In this document: positions 46,209 through 54,533 of the stretch, in pieces
How positions within the stretch are numbered: position 1 is the stretch's first letter
Layout of the letters: every line of letters begins with the position of its first letter
Origin: Novosphingobium sp. B 225
GTDB lineage: Bacteria > Pseudomonadota > Alphaproteobacteria > Sphingomonadales > Sphingomonadaceae
Reading direction: 5' to 3'
Assembly (NCBI RefSeq): GCF_002198665.1
Contig: NZ_MWLM01000003.1
Coordinates: 1-64,000 of the forward strand
DNA: 64,000 bases
Notes under the pieces: model-generated
Databases searched by the model: none
Told to the model about the DNA's origin: nothing
What the model saw: the letters and a program-made list of their open reading frames with translations, nothing else
Position numbers and translations under genes: made by a program

Positions 46209-46717
46209 GCAAGCATTCCGGCCCTGCCATGGACCTCGGCGCTCTCAGAGCAGTCGTTGCGGAGCTTCAGCAAACTGTTGGGAGTCTGGCCGACTATCTT
46301 GCAAACAGCGCAGACACTACTGAGCCTAGGGCCTTCTCTTTTGCGCCGTCAGCCGACGTTCTAGTCAGTGAGGATGAACGCAAACAGCTCAGAATGCTGG
46401 CGGAGCGAGAGTACAAGCAACGCTCGCGCCGCACGTCGATGCTGGAACGGGATCTGTTTGGTGAGCCCGCCTGGGACATCTTGCTCGACCTGTTTGTCGC
46501 CGATGTTGATCGAAAGCGTGTATCCGTTTCTTCGGCCTGCGTTGCCGCGCGGGTGCCCTCCACTACGGCATTGCGGTGGGTAAAATTGCTCGAAGGCCAA
46601 GCACTGATTGAGCGAACAGTTGACCCTTCAGATGGACGCAGGATGTGGGTGCAGCTTACCCAGACTGGTCGGACAAGAATGGAGCAACTCCTGAAAGAGC
46701 GGCTCACCGCGACCTGA
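46205..46717 (+). CDS. MarR-like winged-helix regulator
   Basis: A 170-residue protein starting at GTG 46205, which overlaps the RadC-like stop by 4 nt. Residues ~75-165 are a winged helix: WDILLDLFVADVDRKRVSVSSAC, ARVPSTTALRWVKLLEG as recognition part, LIERTVDPSDGRRMWVQLT as wing. The N-terminal 70 residues form an extra, possibly coiled region. Coupling to radC is unusual and suggests a shared function. No palindromic operator was recognised nearby. Confidence 0.8.
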   Translation: MSKHSGPAMDLGALRAVVAELQQTVGSLADYLANSADTTEPRAFSFAPSADVLVSEDERKQLRMLAEREYKQRSRRTSMLERDLFGEPAWDILLDLFVADVDRKRVSVSSACVAARVPSTTALRWVKLLEGQALIERTVDPSDGRRMWVQLTQTGRTRMEQLLKERLTAT

Positions 46718-46825
46718 TTGGCGCAGTTTCTCCACGTTAAATTGCATTCAGTATTCGCCGATTCCTTGATTCCAGCCCGTGCGATATATATCGTCTGATA
46801 TATCTGGCTTTCTCAACAGGCCAGC

Positions 46826-47125
46826 ATGCTCACATTTGGCTGTCTCGGGGAACCTGTGAACGAAACGGACAAACTTGCCGCAGAGCAATTGGCAAACATT
46901 GAGATCATCAAATTTATGATTCTCGATCTGTGGGGCCTTTACCTGCTTGAGCAAAATGACCCGGCTGCCAAAGCGCTTGCTCATCGCGAACGACACATTC
47001 ATCGCTTGCAGGCAGCATTGGACGCAATCCCGGACAGCACCATAAGGTGCGCCCTGCTCGATAGCGCAGAAGAAAACTGGCAGCAGATTCTTGGCCGCCT
47101 AAGAACGGACGGCGTCACCGTCTAG
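46826..47125 (+). CDS. Hypothetical protein
   Basis: A 99-residue protein; the first ATG at 46826 lacks a good ribosome-binding site, and GTG 46856 with GGGGA nearby would give 89 residues. It is helical (LAAEQLANIEIIKFMILDLWGLYLLEQ) with a His-rich turn (HRERHIHRLQ). No domain was recognised. It follows the MarR-like gene after a 108-nt gap that contains the repeated word GATATAT (GATATATATCGTCTGATATATC), a possible promoter-region repeat. Confidence 0.6.
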   Translation: MLTFGCLGEPVNETDKLAAEQLANIEIIKFMILDLWGLYLLEQNDPAAKALAHRERHIHRLQAALDAIPDSTIRCALLDSAEENWQQILGRLRTDGVTV

Positions 47126-47157
47126 GATTTCCGATCAAACGATTTTATCGATGCGGG

Positions 47158-47577
47158 CTAAGAGTTGATGATCTCAAATCGGCATTCATAGATCATCTGG
47201 GCAATCCCGGCCACGAGCAACAATGTCAGGCTTTTCCCCCGTAAGATCACCTCGATCTGTGAGTCACGCCGGCGGAACAATGCGATGTGCCCCTCCTTCT
47301 TCGAGTAGGACAGCGTGTAATCAATAGCCTCAGGGATCAAGACGATAGCCAGCGCATCAAATGCATGAGTGCTCAGCAATTCCTTGATGCGGTTTGAAGG
47401 CGTAGCGAAAAAGCCGTGAGGCTCAGCTCTGGCTGGCATGGTCTGAAGCAGTTCTGCGAGAGCCTCGACGTAACGGCCATCTTCTTCTTTCTTTGCGATC
47501 TGCGCAAAGGTGGCGAGATCTGAAAGCCGGGACAGCCAGCTAAGCAGTTCGGCATTTTCAGTTCCGCTGGTTTGCAT
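47158..47577 (-). CDS. Hypothetical protein
   Basis: A 139-residue protein on the opposite strand from its neighbours. ATG 47577 is chosen over 47607. The sequence mixes helices and strands (LLSWLSRLSDLATFAQIAKK, VEVIL-like RDSQIEVILRGKSLTLL) and has no signal peptide or membrane helix. No known domain was recognised. It is tail-to-tail with the gene at 46826. Confidence 0.6.
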   Translation of the reverse strand: MQTSGTENAELLSWLSRLSDLATFAQIAKKEEDGRYVEALAELLQTMPARAEPHGFFATPSNRIKELLSTHAFDALAIVLIPEAIDYTLSYSKKEGHIALFRRRDSQIEVILRGKSLTLLLVAGIAQMIYECRFEIINS

Positions 47578-47924
47578 CAATCCGTTCTCACGTGGGCACC
47601 GAAGCATCCAACCTTAGCCCGGTTTGGGAGAGTTGGGATTCGTGGGCAGAATCGGTTTTCCGATCTGGCTGCTGTATGCGCCAATTTGCAGTCCTACAAA
47701 CATGGCACAGTGACTGCACGTCAGTTTGTCACAGCCCGTACCATGGCTGCGCAAAGGCATGAACTCTTTGGCAGGCCTGACAAAATTCGAAGATCCAGAT
47801 CCGCGAATTCCCGCAGAAGATATGAATCGTGCGAGCAATCTTGGGCGAATTTTTACCTCGTTCGTTAGGACTTCAAGCCTTGATTCCCGCGTAGACAACG
47901 AGTGTCGCATGATCGGGGGAAATC

Positions 47925-48125
47925 ATGGCAGGAGGCGGCGGTCAACTGACCTTACTTGAACAGATTGAAGTCGATTTGAGAGACTGTGTAGATGCAGTCC
48001 TAGAGCAAGCGCGCGCGCGCAAGCCGGAAGACGCAGCAAATCTACTGATAGCCGCAGAGCACCTCAATCTTGCCATTTTAGAGGTTGCGAGCCGAATTGC
48101 GAGCTTGCGTCAACCGGGAGCATAG
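47925..48125 (+). CDS. Small helical protein of unknown function
   Basis: A 66-residue protein with a strong ribosome-binding site (GGGGGAAA) 5-6 nt before the ATG. It is predicted all-helical (LLEQIEVDLRDCVDAVLEQ, then DAANLLIAAEHLNLAILEV). Size and pattern are like the other small proteins in this region, but the AAYV-x2-AL motif is not exact. No function is known. Confidence 0.6.
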   Translation: MAGGGGQLTLLEQIEVDLRDCVDAVLEQARARKPEDAANLLIAAEHLNLAILEVASRIASLRQPGA

Positions 48126-48296
48126 AATCCGCCAATTGCCATGGGTTCGCTCGCCTGACATCAATCGCTCAAGCACCAAGCGGTCACTTTGCCGTTTGGT
48201 CGGTCCTGACATTCAAACCGGCGAGGCGGCAGTGGTGACTCCCAAAGATCGGCAAAGGCCGCCTGCTCTCCTGCGAGCCTAGCGGCGCGCGTCTGG

Positions 48297-48425
48297 CTAA
48301 GTGACTTGATCAGGGCTGGCGTTCCCAGTCGCCGCGTCCGTCAATGCATCGACGCGTTCATTAGGGTCGCGGGAACTGAACGGTAGGCCCACAAGGCCCA
48401 GCGCGATGGCGGCGACAGCAAACAC
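48297..48425 (-). CDS. Possible 42-residue exported or membrane peptide
   Basis: A short minus-strand frame in the gap after the gene at 48465, in the same direction. It starts at a GTG with AGG 6 nt upstream and begins FAVAAIALGLVGLPFSSRD, a signal- or anchor-like helix, then a polar end (ERVDALTDAATGNASPDQVT). It is shorter than the usual gene-finding limit. The rest of the 48,126-48,464 gap holds nothing else. Confidence 0.3.
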   Translation of the reverse strand: MFAVAAIALGLVGLPFSSRDPNERVDALTDAATGNASPDQVT

Positions 48426-48464
48426 GGTAGGCCTGATGCGAAAAAAACCTGCACACGGCCAAAA

Positions 48465-49091
48465 TCAAAGCGGCTTGCCGTCTTTGCCGATCAATTCGAT
48501 CCGGTAGGAGCAGCCATAAAGCGTCTTGCCTGGGTGAGACGTGGCATTGGATAGGGTTCGCGCAACGATCGTGTGAGTGCCGAAACTCTCGTCGCCGGTG
48601 GGCAGTTCGGTCACATCGGCCAAAACCCGTTCACCGAGGAACTTTCTAAATGGCATTTCGGCTTCGATTTCGGCGCGGGATGCCCTGCCCGAAGCGATCA
48701 ACTCGGCGATGAGTGGCTCGGGATCCATTGCGTTGGCGATCGCTTCATCACGCGCGAGGATGTTTGGGTCAGCCAAATCGAGGATTGCCATGACACCGCT
48801 CGAGGAAAACGCGATGCGGCGGGTCTGATAAGTGGCCGTCACCAAGATCGGCGTCGGAAGTTCGTATTCATCGAGGAACGGATTTTCGGTTTCGACCTTG
48901 CGCCATTGACGCTTGATCGCGAGGCCGTCTTCACCGGAAATGGATAGGGCAAAACCTTGGTAAGTCGGTGCATCCAGGTGACAATTGATCGCGTCGGCTT
49001 CGCTCACCATTGTGAGGTCCGGGTCCTGGTCCTCGGCGGCAGCAAGCGGAGATGTTCCAAACAGGACGGCAACCATGGCGATGTGCTTCAT
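48465..49091 (-). CDS. Exported hypothetical protein
   Basis: A 208-residue protein with a signal peptide (MKHIAMVAVLFGTSPLAAA). The mature part is acidic, has one Cys near the N-terminus (INCHLDAP) and one near the C-terminus (LYGCSYRI) that could form a disulfide, and no recognised domain. It is probably periplasmic. It runs opposite to the small genes at 47925 and 49476, and the short frame at 48297 may be its downstream partner. Confidence 0.7.
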   Translation of the reverse strand: MKHIAMVAVLFGTSPLAAAEDQDPDLTMVSEADAINCHLDAPTYQGFALSISGEDGLAIKRQWRKVETENPFLDEYELPTPILVTATYQTRRIAFSSSGVMAILDLADPNILARDEAIANAMDPEPLIAELIASGRASRAEIEAEMPFRKFLGERVLADVTELPTGDESFGTHTIVARTLSNATSHPGKTLYGCSYRIELIGKDGKPL

Positions 49092-49475
49092 CGAAGCCTC
49101 TTAAGCCGCTGCCGACGCCTCGGCAACCAAGAGGACTGCGATCAGACTGCCTTAGCCGCAGCCACACAAGCCCGTCCGTGCGGGAGGAACGGGAGCAAGG
49201 CCGCGACGGTCCAGGGAAGAATGAGCGGCGAAAGGGCTGAGTTTCCGTTCAACTCGAGGCCTACGGTAGACCGAATTTGGTAAGGACATACCGCCGTAAC
49301 CGGCTAGAATTTAGCGGCATTTGCAGGGTCGCGTGGTCGCATCATGGTGGCCCACAGCAAGCAGATTCCATTCATCCCTGCCCTGAAATTTCTGAACAAT
49401 CGCTGCATTCAATATTCAGCCTGGTGAAACCACCAAGTCATCAAATGGCGTAACTTTATTACCGGAGTGGGAAAT
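49092..49475. other. Intergenic stretch without a supported gene
   Basis: About 380 nt between divergent genes. Only short unsupported frames are seen; promoters for the exported protein gene (-) and for the small protein gene at 49476 (+) should lie here. Confidence 0.4.
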
Positions 49476-49682
49476 ATGAAGTCCGCCCTTTCGATTGTCG
49501 CATTTTCCAACGCAACGCAGCTCGAAGGAGCCGTGGCTCTACTTGAAACAGCACTGATTGGCTTGGATTCGGTTGAAGAGCGGCTCGCCGCCGCTTACGT
49601 TGAGCATGCATTGGCGATCCTAGCTAACGATATCGATGAGCGCAGAGATCGAAACTTGCATGGCATATTGCCGCATCAGTAA
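49476..49682 (+). CDS. Small helical protein of unknown function
   Basis: A 68-residue protein. ATG 49476 has GGAG/GGGAA directly upstream; GTG 49467 is the alternative. Two helices are likely: EGAVALLETALIGLDSV and RLAAAYVEHALAILANDI. The second matches the helix of the protein at 43979 (LGPCGAYVQQALDML) at the Ala-Tyr-Val and Ala-Leu positions. No function is known. Confidence 0.55.
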   Translation: MKSALSIVAFSNATQLEGAVALLETALIGLDSVEERLAAAYVEHALAILANDIDERRDRNLHGILPHQ

Positions 49683-50223
49683 CGGAACCATGCGCATAGC
49701 CTTGGCTCATTGAAACACCGTGCGTTCGCTGAAAGCTGAAGGGGTCTTCCGCACTGATTTCAGAATGGCTCACTTGCAAGCTGCAGCTTGCATTCATGCG
49801 GCTCGGCCTGCGGGCATAGCGCTGCAATGACGGCAACTTGGGCGTTACAGGCGAGCTGGCGCTTATGGTCTGCGCCCGCAGCCTTCCTGCTCGGCTGCCG
49901 TTTGCCGTCCCAGGACTAGTCCGGGTTCGACCCGGCCAAGGTCCCACGTGTCTGTCGGTTGGATCAGGAAAGGTAGGTGTCAGCCCGCTGACATTCGGCA
50001 GAACCGGAGCCGCGATGCAGTTCGGTAAAGCCGTAGCGTCATCGGGCTGACCTCAGTAGACATACTGAAATATGGTAAACAAATCGTTAACGACTCGCGT
50101 GATTGTTGATTCGGCTGCGATCTTCACGCCAGGTCTGACTGAGGCCGGTGCAGCTAAACCACAGTCCGGGTCCCGTTCAAATTGAACTTGTCAAACATCG
50201 GCCTCGATAGAGCAGCATCAACC
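49683..50223. other. Intergenic stretch without a supported gene
   Basis: About 540 nt before the transposase-like pair. No coding frame has support. It may contain the left end of that element, but no terminal inverted repeat was recognised by eye. Confidence 0.4.
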
Positions 50224-51135
50224 ATGCCGCACAATCCAGTCTTGGCCCGGAACCTCACTGGCTTGTCCATAACTGAGTTTCTGCACCTGTTTCCGGATTC
50301 TGATGCCTGCCTGCGGCACATTTTGCATGTCAAATACGGAGACCAGCCCGCCTGCCCGCGGTGCGGCAAAAGTAGTCGTTGGCACCGGGTCGGCAAGACC
50401 CAAAGTTTTGCCCCTAGCTGCTGCTTTGGGGCCCGCATTCATCCCCTTACGAACACGCTCTTCGCCAAAACGGGGATCCCGTTGCATAAATGGTTCTATG
50501 CCATCCTGCACTTCTGCAACACCGGCACTGGCGTCGGTGCGGTATTCATCTCCAGGCACTTGGGCATCTCCCACGCAGCGGCCGTGAGAATGGCTGATCG
50601 AATTCGTGCGCACTTTCGGAGAATTGACAGCCAAATACGCCTAGGAGGCGTGGGTGAACGCGTTTATATTGTTGAAACAACAATGAAAAATGTAATCGAT
50701 CCTGTGGTTGGGTCACGCCATTCGATGCGATTGCTGATCGCCGGAGACGCTAGGGATTTTTGCATTCTGGCCATTCCAAAGGGAGACTTCCGCTCAGCGA
50801 GAGCACTGCTGGAAGAAAGAGTGCACCCAGGGTCAGTTCTCGTGTTCCGGGATGCGGCCACGTCTCGTAAAGTATTTTCCTATCGAAATCCTTTATTTAC
50901 CAAAACTTTTCCCCGAGAGGTTGGACCAGATCCATACGATTCTGCATTTATGGAACTTTCTGTCACACTAATTAGATTAAAATTATTTGTGATAAGCAAT
51001 CACGTATGGATAATGTCGAGAAATATCAACCAATATATTTCTTCATTCGAATTTGTCTATCGCCGAAATAAAACCGGACGAATTACCTTCCTTGATGCCA
51101 TTGGCTCCTTCCCGAGCATTGATCGAGCGCGTTGA
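50224..51135 (+). CDS. IS1595-like transposase paralogue that has lost its catalytic residues
   Basis: A 303-residue protein with the layout of IS1595-type transposases: FPDSDACLRHILHVKYG, a zinc knuckle CPRCGK, KWFYAILHF, and the HTH-like ISRHLGISHAAAVRMAD. Compared with its neighbour, the second knuckle CxxC is changed (PSCCFGA), the DET of the first catalytic motif reads VYIVETTMKN, the VTDSHRSY motif reads VFRDAATSRK, and the NHS...WIES region is replaced by unrelated AT-rich sequence. Yet the frame is fully open. It is thus either a decaying copy or a domesticated DNA-binding protein. Its stop is 8 nt before the ATG of the intact paralogue. Confidence 0.75.
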   Translation: MPHNPVLARNLTGLSITEFLHLFPDSDACLRHILHVKYGDQPACPRCGKSSRWHRVGKTQSFAPSCCFGARIHPLTNTLFAKTGIPLHKWFYAILHFCNTGTGVGAVFISRHLGISHAAAVRMADRIRAHFRRIDSQIRLGGVGERVYIVETTMKNVIDPVVGSRHSMRLLIAGDARDFCILAIPKGDFRSARALLEERVHPGSVLVFRDAATSRKVFSYRNPLFTKTFPREVGPDPYDSAFMELSVTLIRLKLFVISNHVWIMSRNINQYISSFEFVYRRNKTGRITFLDAIGSFPSIDRAR

Positions 51136-51143
51136 GACTGGAA

Positions 51144-52085
51144 ATGACGACGGCCGCATCGACTAATTTTTTTGAATTTTTAAAGCAGTTTCCCGACTCT
51201 GCGGCCTGTTTTCGGCACATCGCCGTCACGAAATATGGCATTGAACTGGCGTGCCCTCGATGTGAAGGTAGTCATCGGCTAAACTCGACCGGAAGACTAC
51301 GACAATTTTATTGTTATCGGTGCAATATTTCGCTCTCACCGACTGCTGGCACGCTAATGGGACATTCGAGAATCTCGGCTTGGGAGTGGTTTTATTTTCT
51401 GCTGCTGCTTGCGAACCGCACCTCAGGCATAACGGTAGATCATCTGACGCGACATCTCGGGGTATCCAGGTTGGCTGCATACCGCATGCTTTGCCTGGCG
51501 AGACTCCATATTACTGAACTGCGGCAGATGCGCCGGCTCGGCGGCCAAGGCGAAATCGTCCAGATCGACGAAACCTGGCTGCCAAACGTAATCGAATCCA
51601 GCCAGCGTGCTGGCAAAGGTGCGATCGTATTTGGCATGCACGATCGGCTTGGTGTGCAGACCTGCGTCATACCTGACAGGAGCGCTTCCACATTCATGGC
51701 TTTGATCGATGCCTGGGTTTCCCCAGGGTCAACGATCGTCACCGACTCGCATCGCTCCTATCATTCACTCACAAAGCGTGGATTCCAGCACATCGCCCTC
51801 AATCACAGCAATGGAGAGTGGAAAAAGAACGGATTTTCAAACGTATGGATAGAAAGCTACTGGAATAGCCTGAAGTATTTCCTGCGCAGTCAAAATCGTG
51901 TGGTCAAGGAAGCTATCTTGCCGCTCTATCTGGCGGAGCATGCTTTCCGTCATGATGCCCGCATTGATGGAACCTGCCCTTTTCAAAAGCTAATCCAGAC
52001 ATTCCCTATGATTGATCAAGCCAAACTGCCACTTGGCGCAAATCCAAAGCAGAGTGTCCGGAACGGCCGGGCCAAAATGCAGTGA
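51144..52085 (+). CDS. IS1595-family (ISXO2-like) transposase, apparently intact
   Basis: A 313-residue DDE-type transposase. The N-terminal zinc ribbon has CPRCEG and CYRCN. The catalytic domain has Asp in VQIDETWL, Asp in TIVTDSHRSY, the ALNHSNGEW segment and NVWIESYWNSLKYFLR, where the third acidic residue lies. ATG 51144 has CTGGA just upstream; the frame opens at TTG 51132, overlapping the previous stop. It is translationally linked to the degenerate paralogue upstream. No terminal repeats were recognised, so the mobile unit's ends are unknown. Confidence 0.85.
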   Translation: MTTAASTNFFEFLKQFPDSAACFRHIAVTKYGIELACPRCEGSHRLNSTGRLRQFYCYRCNISLSPTAGTLMGHSRISAWEWFYFLLLLANRTSGITVDHLTRHLGVSRLAAYRMLCLARLHITELRQMRRLGGQGEIVQIDETWLPNVIESSQRAGKGAIVFGMHDRLGVQTCVIPDRSASTFMALIDAWVSPGSTIVTDSHRSYHSLTKRGFQHIALNHSNGEWKKNGFSNVWIESYWNSLKYFLRSQNRVVKEAILPLYLAEHAFRHDARIDGTCPFQKLIQTFPMIDQAKLPLGANPKQSVRNGRAKMQ

Positions 52086-52157
52086 CTTGCAGCTAGCCAA
52101 GAGACAATTCCCTCGCTAGTCAGCCCGGGTTTGCTGCGCTTGCGAAGGAATGTTGAA

Positions 52158-53027
52158 ATGCGGACAGTGGCGGTTATCGGCGCGGGCCAGATGGGTTCCG
52201 GCATTTCGCAGCAGGTTGCCCAGTGCGGTATCAAGGTGTTGCTGGCCGACATCGACGTTGCCCTGGCAGAGAAAGCAAAAGCCAACATTGACAAGGCGCT
52301 GACCCGCCTGGTCGGGCGTGAAAAGCTAACCCCGGCCGAAGCCGAAGCCGCGCTCGCCCGGATCACCCCGGTGGGCGACTATGCCAGCTTTACCGAGGCC
52401 GACCTGATCATCGAGGCCGCGACCGAAAAGGAAGAGGTCAAGCGCAAGATCTTCGAAGCGGCCGGTAAGGTGCTGCGCGAAGATGCGATCATGGCATCGA
52501 ACACCAGCTCGATCCCGATCACCCGCATGGCGACCAGCTCGCCCGATCCCAAGCGCTTCATCGGGCTGCACTTCTTCAATCCGGTTCCGGTGATGGGCCT
52601 GATCGAGGTGATCCCGGGCCTGGCCACCAGCGCCGAAACCGTCGCCCGCACCCGTGCTTTCGCCGAAAGCCTGGGCAAGCAGGTGGTGCAGGCCGAGGAC
52701 GAGCCGGGCTTCGTCGTCAACCGCATCCTGCTGCCGATGATCAATGAAGCGGTGTTCGTGCTGGGTCAGGGCACCGCCAATATCGCCGATATCGACAAGG
52801 GTTGCCGCCTTGGCCTCAACCACCCGATGGGACCGCTGGAACTGGCGGATTTCGTGGGCCTCGACACCTGTCTCGACATCGTCAAGGTACTCTATAACAC
52901 GACGGGAGACAGTAAATATCGGCCAGCTCCCTTGCTCGTCAAATATGTCGAGGCTGGCTGGCTCGGTCGTAAGACTGGTCGAGGCTTTTACGACTATTCA
53001 GGCGATACACCGCAACCGACACGCTAA
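52158..53027 (+). CDS. hbd: 3-hydroxybutyryl-CoA dehydrogenase
   Basis: A 289-residue NAD-dependent dehydrogenase of fatty-acid/butanoate metabolism (3-hydroxyacyl-CoA to 3-ketoacyl-CoA). The Rossmann motif is [12 protein letters not shown], catalytic His is in [11 protein letters not shown], and the C-terminal domain ([29 protein letters not shown]) is complete up to GRGFYDY. ATG 52158 has AAGGA 8 nt upstream. Codon use changes abruptly: by hand count 37 of 46 codons end in G/C at 52749-52886, but only 23 of 46 at 52887-53024, while the protein stays full length. This fits replacement of the 3' end by an integrated element. Confidence 0.93.
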   Translation: MRTVAVIGAGQMGSGISQQVAQCGIKVLLADIDVALAEKAKANIDKALTRLVGREKLTPAEAEAALARITPVGDYASFTEADLIIEAATEKEEVKRKIFEAAGKVLREDAIMASNTSSIPITRMATSSPDPKRFIGLHFFNPVPVMGLIEVIPGLATSAETVARTRAFAESLGKQVVQAEDEPGFVVNRILLPMINEAVFVLGQGTANIADIDKGCRLGLNHPMGPLELADFVGLDTCLDIVKVLYNTTGDSKYRPAPLLVKYVEAGWLGRKTGRGFYDYSGDTPQPTR

Positions 53028-53123
53028 TCCGCTTGCTATTGGATTGCCGCGCGAGCTGACCTTGACCCCCGATCAGTCCGGGTTCATTTGCCGGTAGTCA
53101 CTTCGTAAGCAGGGAGCAATGGG

Positions 53124-53291
53124 ATGAAGCGATCGCAGGACCGTCTTCCGATTGAGTTCTGGGTGATTGCTCTGGTATTCGCGCTCTCCATTGCCAACGG
53201 CGTCTGGGTGATCGTTTCGCACAAGAGCAATCATGCTGACATCGGCATAAACGCTGAACCGGTGCGCTCATTGCCCGCAAGCGGCAACTAA
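53124..53291 (+). CDS. Small membrane protein
   Basis: A 55-residue protein with a single membrane helix (FWVIALVFALSIANGVWVIV) after a basic N-terminus (MKRSQDRLPIE) and a polar outer tail. AGGGAG lies 9 nt before ATG 53124; an ATG 5 nt earlier gives only a two-codon frame. It is the first gene after the dehydrogenase, on the presumed mobile side of the junction. No family was recognised. Confidence 0.55.
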   Translation: MKRSQDRLPIEFWVIALVFALSIANGVWVIVSHKSNHADIGINAEPVRSLPASGN

Positions 53292-53726
53292 CTCGCGGTC
53301 CGTTTCGCTTGGCCGGAGCAACTGGCCCGGATCATCAGGCGCGTCCGCCAGGCCGTCCCGGCTAGCCTTGAGCAGCGCCGCGATGTCATGCGACGCCTGC
53401 TGCAAGAGAACTGCGAGAGATCCTGTACTCGCTGGGTGATTGAGGTACGGGAATCGGCATCGTGGCGCCGCATCGATGGCGCATGGCACTTGCGCAGGAT
53501 TGAGCGAGCCGTGGCTTCTTTCCACAGCCAGCCTGCGCGCACATTCCCCGCTTGAGCGCCACAGACATCTCTGACTTGTTGCAGAATGCCGCTATCTCCG
53601 GACCTGCAGTCGCGGCAACGTGGTAGCCCGATGGACCCTTTTCAGACCAGATGTCGTTTCGGACTGAATTGTCCGTCAGGAAATGCCCTCTGTGTCGATC
53701 CACAGGGCGGCCCAGGTCGAGGGGCC
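53292..53726. other. Stretch without a supported gene
   Basis: About 435 nt. A minus-strand frame (53268-53525, 85 residues) overlaps the small membrane gene and has no recognisable domain or ribosome-binding site; other frames are also unsupported. No integrase is found here. Confidence 0.4.
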
Positions 53727-54173
53727 CTATATACCGATGACTTCGCCGCGCCGGGCAAGGTCTGTCACATGCTGGTTCAAGGTACGCGCGAGCAGTTTGG
53801 CTGTGCCGCCCGCCCATCGGGGCCGAAGTTCTTCGAGATCATCTCCTAGGGCATTGACGATGGCTGTAGGCGCTTGCTTGAACAGTTCTCCGAAAAAACG
53901 GGCAGAGTTTGAGTTGCCCTGCGAGATGGCAAACTCCTCATCGACCAGCAGCGAAAGCAAGAGAGTGGCTTCAGCCGGCAGGTTGCAAACTTGCAGCACC
54001 CTGACGGTATCTGCGAGGGTCGGAGAGCGCGAGCCCGCCAGGATCCTGCGCAAGCTATCCCGTTTCAAGTGCGATTCCCGCGCAATTTCAGTGAGGGATC
54101 GGCCTGAAGCACTCACTGCCCGGAGCAAAAGTCCAACGACTTTCGCATGCATCATGTCGGCAATTGCGGTCAC
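53727..54173 (-). CDS. XRE-family transcriptional regulator
   Basis: A 148-residue protein. The N-terminal helix-turn-helix is SLTEIARESHLKRDSLRRIL with AGSRSPTLADTVRVLQ. The C-terminal part is helical and lacks a known peptidase or sensor motif. The start is GTG 54173, or ATG 54155/54152. It is divergent from the conjugation operon, with a GAAC-N7-GAAC box 70 nt upstream of its own start, so it is a candidate repressor of transfer genes and may itself be SOS-controlled. Confidence 0.82.
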   Translation of the reverse strand: MTAIADMMHAKVVGLLLRAVSASGRSLTEIARESHLKRDSLRRILAGSRSPTLADTVRVLQVCNLPAEATLLLSLLVDEEFAISQGNSNSARFFGELFKQAPTAIVNALGDDLEELRPRWAGGTAKLLARTLNQHVTDLARRGEVIGI

Positions 54174-54242
54174 TTCACACTCTCATGATTCTTCGATTGC
54201 CGGCCACACTAGGACTCTGTGTTCGTTGTAGGAAAGCGAAAA

Positions 54243-54257
54243 GAACATATAGCGAAC
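54243..54257. promoter_or_regulatory. Candidate LexA box between the XRE gene and the conjugation operon
   Basis: GAACATATAGCGAAC fits GAAC-N7-GAAC. It shares GAACATAT with the box at 4711. It lies in the divergent control region of the XRE regulator and the tra genes. The match alone is only eight bases; the position is the main support. Confidence 0.45.
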
Positions 54258-54482
54258 TAATAGGAAAACCGCTGCCGACCACCGAATCACGCGCGGTCCC
54301 CATTTGCGCAATGCATGAGCCAATCCGCGTGACTGGCGAGCAGATTGGCTCACTGCCTCACGCAATTTGGCTATGCGATCGCGCAAAAACAGGATTTTCA
54401 GTCACGAGGCCGAGCACCCGACGCCGAATTCCAAGCAAATGTGCTCATTACCATTTCCTACATCCGGAAACCTCTGCATCGA

Positions 54483-54497
54483 GAACGTACAGCGAAC
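54483..54497. promoter_or_regulatory. Candidate LexA box at the traA promoter
   Basis: GAACGTACAGCGAAC fits GAAC-N7-GAAC. It ends 36 nt before the traA ATG, so it would overlap the promoter or early leader of the conjugation operon. Together with the box at 54243 it gives two matches in 255 nt. Confidence 0.5.
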
Positions 54498-54533
54498 ATC
54501 TGCTGTAAAACCTCAAGCGGAGTACCTTCCCCA

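Noticed and set aside
53586-53849. 87-codon plus-strand frame before the tra region
   Set aside because: It largely overlaps the XRE regulator gene in antisense and has no ribosome-binding site.
54183-54386. 67-codon minus-strand frame with a hydrophobic segment upstream of the XRE gene
   Set aside because: It has no ATG start or ribosome-binding site and covers the likely control region with the LexA-type box.
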